From Flavobacteriaceae bacterium MAR_2010_188 (lineage in GTDB: Bacteria; Bacteroidota; Bacteroidia; Flavobacteriales; Flavobacteriaceae), in contig LT629302.1 of NCBI GenBank assembly GCA_900104375.1, positions 992,001 through 1,056,000 of the forward strand: a stretch of 64,000 bases of DNA. Direction: 5' to 3'. The notes beneath the pieces are model-generated. The model saw only the letters and a program-made list of their open reading frames with translations, had not been told where the DNA came from and ran no database searches. Position numbers and translations under genes: made by a program. Below, piece by piece: positions 63,162 through 64,000 of this stretch (within the stretch, counting starts at the first letter, position 1; every line of letters starts with the position of its first letter).

Positions 63162-63945
63162 AAGAGCAAGTTTCCTTTGGGAGCAGAAGACTTGGCCAGA
63201 ACTAGAAGCCTACTTACTAACCGTAGATACTGCTATTTTACCTTGTGGCGCAATTGAGCAACACGGACCACATCTTCCGGTTGATATCGATTATTTTGAT
63301 GCTAAGTACATGGCCTACGAAGTTGCGGATAGATGTGAAGAACCAAAACCACTGGTTTTGCCTCCGATTCCTTTTGGAGTGTCTTACCATCATGAAGATT
63401 TTAAAGGCACTTTGAGTGTTACCAACGAAGCTCTTTCAAAATTTGTGTATGATATAGGTATGGGCCTGGCGAGAAATGGGATTAAAAAACTCATTATCCT
63501 TAACGGTCACGGAGATAATGCGCCAACGCTCAATTATGCAGCGCAGATGATAAATCGGGATGCAAAGATTTTTGTTTGTGTAGATACAGGTGAAACCAGT
63601 GATTACGATGTTTTTAATCTTATTGAAACTCCTAACGATGCCCATGCCGGCGAAATTGAAACAAGCACCAGTCTTGCTTTAAGGCCAGAAATGGTACAAA
63701 TGGATAAGGCCAAAAATGCAACCCTAAAATTCGGGAGTAAATTTTTAGATTTTGATGATGAACAAAGTGTAAGTTGGTATGTACGGACCAATAAGATTTC
63801 AGAAAGTGGAGTCATGGGGGATGCAACAAAAGGTACTGCAGAAAAAGGAAAAATTCTTTGGGAAGTGATGATTAGTAATATGGTGAAGTTTGTAGAATCC
63901 ATTAAGAATACTCCTTTAGACGACCTTTATCAAAAGAGTTATTAA
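63145..63945 (+). CDS. Creatininase-family amidohydrolase
   Basis: A 266-residue metal-dependent amidohydrolase. The metal site residues are present: Glu in GAIEQHGPHLP (about 35-45), Asp in VDIDYFDA, His in YHHEDFKGTLS (about 75-85) and Glu in HAGEIETS near 172. Family members open cyclic amides (creatinine, FAPy deformylases, mycofactocin maturase). Overlaps the upstream gene by 17 bases and the next start by 1 base. Confidence 0.9.
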   Translation: MDIPYKRASFLWEQKTWPELEAYLLTVDTAILPCGAIEQHGPHLPVDIDYFDAKYMAYEVADRCEEPKPLVLPPIPFGVSYHHEDFKGTLSVTNEALSKFVYDIGMGLARNGIKKLIILNGHGDNAPTLNYAAQMINRDAKIFVCVDTGETSDYDVFNLIETPNDAHAGEIETSTSLALRPEMVQMDKAKNATLKFGSKFLDFDDEQSVSWYVRTNKISESGVMGDATKGTAEKGKILWEVMISNMVKFVESIKNTPLDDLYQKSY

Positions 63946-64000
63946 TGAAAATTGTAAATGTTCAATTTGAAAGATTAAACCTTAAACTTTCGGAGCCATA
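63945..64000 (+). CDS. Start of an enolase-superfamily gene (mandelate racemase/dipeptide epimerase-like), 3' end outside the window
   Basis: Only 18 full codons, reading MKIVNVQFERLNLKLSEP, an N-terminal pattern of MR_MLE-type enolase-superfamily proteins such as dipeptide epimerases and N-acyl amino acid racemases. The start ATG is shared with the stop codon of the creatininase gene (TAATG), so translation is coupled. The assignment is weak from this length alone but fits the DgcN-like neighbour, whose known partner is an enolase-superfamily racemase. Confidence 0.55.
   Translation, partial: MKIVNVQFERLNLKLSEP

Overview
This window looks like a chromosomal segment of a marine-type member of the Flavobacteriaceae (phylum Bacteroidota). 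The evidence is low G+C DNA, Bacteroidota-style -7 promoter boxes (TAnnTTTG), almost no Shine-Dalgarno sequences, many Sec signal peptides and lipoboxes on peptidases, and families typical of this group (MutS2-like ATPase, caspase-like and TolB/TPR proteins, BNR-repeat exoproteins, FdhF/YdeP oxidoreductase). I see no rRNA, tRNA, CRISPR array, integrase or transposase, so most of it reads as core genome with a few accessory blocks.

Layout. 1-2.2 kb: secreted DUF885-like protein (cut by the left edge) and a secreted esterase. 2.2-5.4 kb: lipid-phosphate cluster (PAP2 phosphatase, App1-type phosphatidate phosphatase, diacylglycerol-kinase-like enzyme, DCC thiol protein). 5.4-8.5 kb: Smr-less MutS2, uracil-DNA glycosylase and a small membrane ORF. 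8.7-9.05 kb: decayed SnoaL-like gene. 9.1-13.0 kb: a tight five-gene minus-strand operon (2OG-Fe dioxygenase, SUI1, DUF1835, nucleoside phosphorylase, cytosolic solute-binding-fold protein). 13.3-24.5 kb: fused 2-oxoacid dehydrogenase E1, M19 dipeptidase, 3D-domain lipoprotein, S9 peptidase, helicase, cold-shock-domain protein, MDR oxidoreductase. 24.6-32.6 kb: two beta-lactamase-fold serine hydrolases, an ATP/ADP-translocase-like transporter fused to HEAT repeats, and an exported dikinase-like protein. 32.7-38.2 kb: small hydrophilic proteins, hydrolase, ribosome hibernation factor, M16 protease, a monooxygenase-fold protein and a 46-residue repeat peptide not previously obvious as an ORF.

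38.3-43.4 kb is the most striking accessory block: a four-gene operon of a TolB/TPR membrane sensor, a membrane-anchored helical protein, a caspase-alpha/beta-hydrolase-TPR fusion and a PGDYG-like small protein. It has the look of an undescribed regulated-cell-death or defence system. 43.5-49.4 kb: FdhF/YdeP molybdoenzyme with its small partner, Dabb lipoprotein, CocE hydrolase, MOSC protein. 49.6-56.1 kb: two large divergent BNR-repeat exoproteins. 56.1-57.0 kb: gene-poor DNA with heptanucleotide tandem repeats, a duplicated ~100-bp segment and a photolyase relic. 57.0-59.1 kb: PepSY membrane protein, MscS channel, YetF-type protein.

59.5-64.0 kb is a second system of interest: five overlapping genes (PLP enzyme, DUF1611/DgcN-like, PP-loop ATP pyrophosphatase, creatininase-fold amidohydrolase, start of an enolase-superfamily enzyme) that together suggest an uncharacterised pathway for a D/L-glutamate or peptide-like metabolite.

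Tandem repeats with a 7-bp unit but different sequences recur directly after stop codons, which is an unusual genome-scale feature of this strain.
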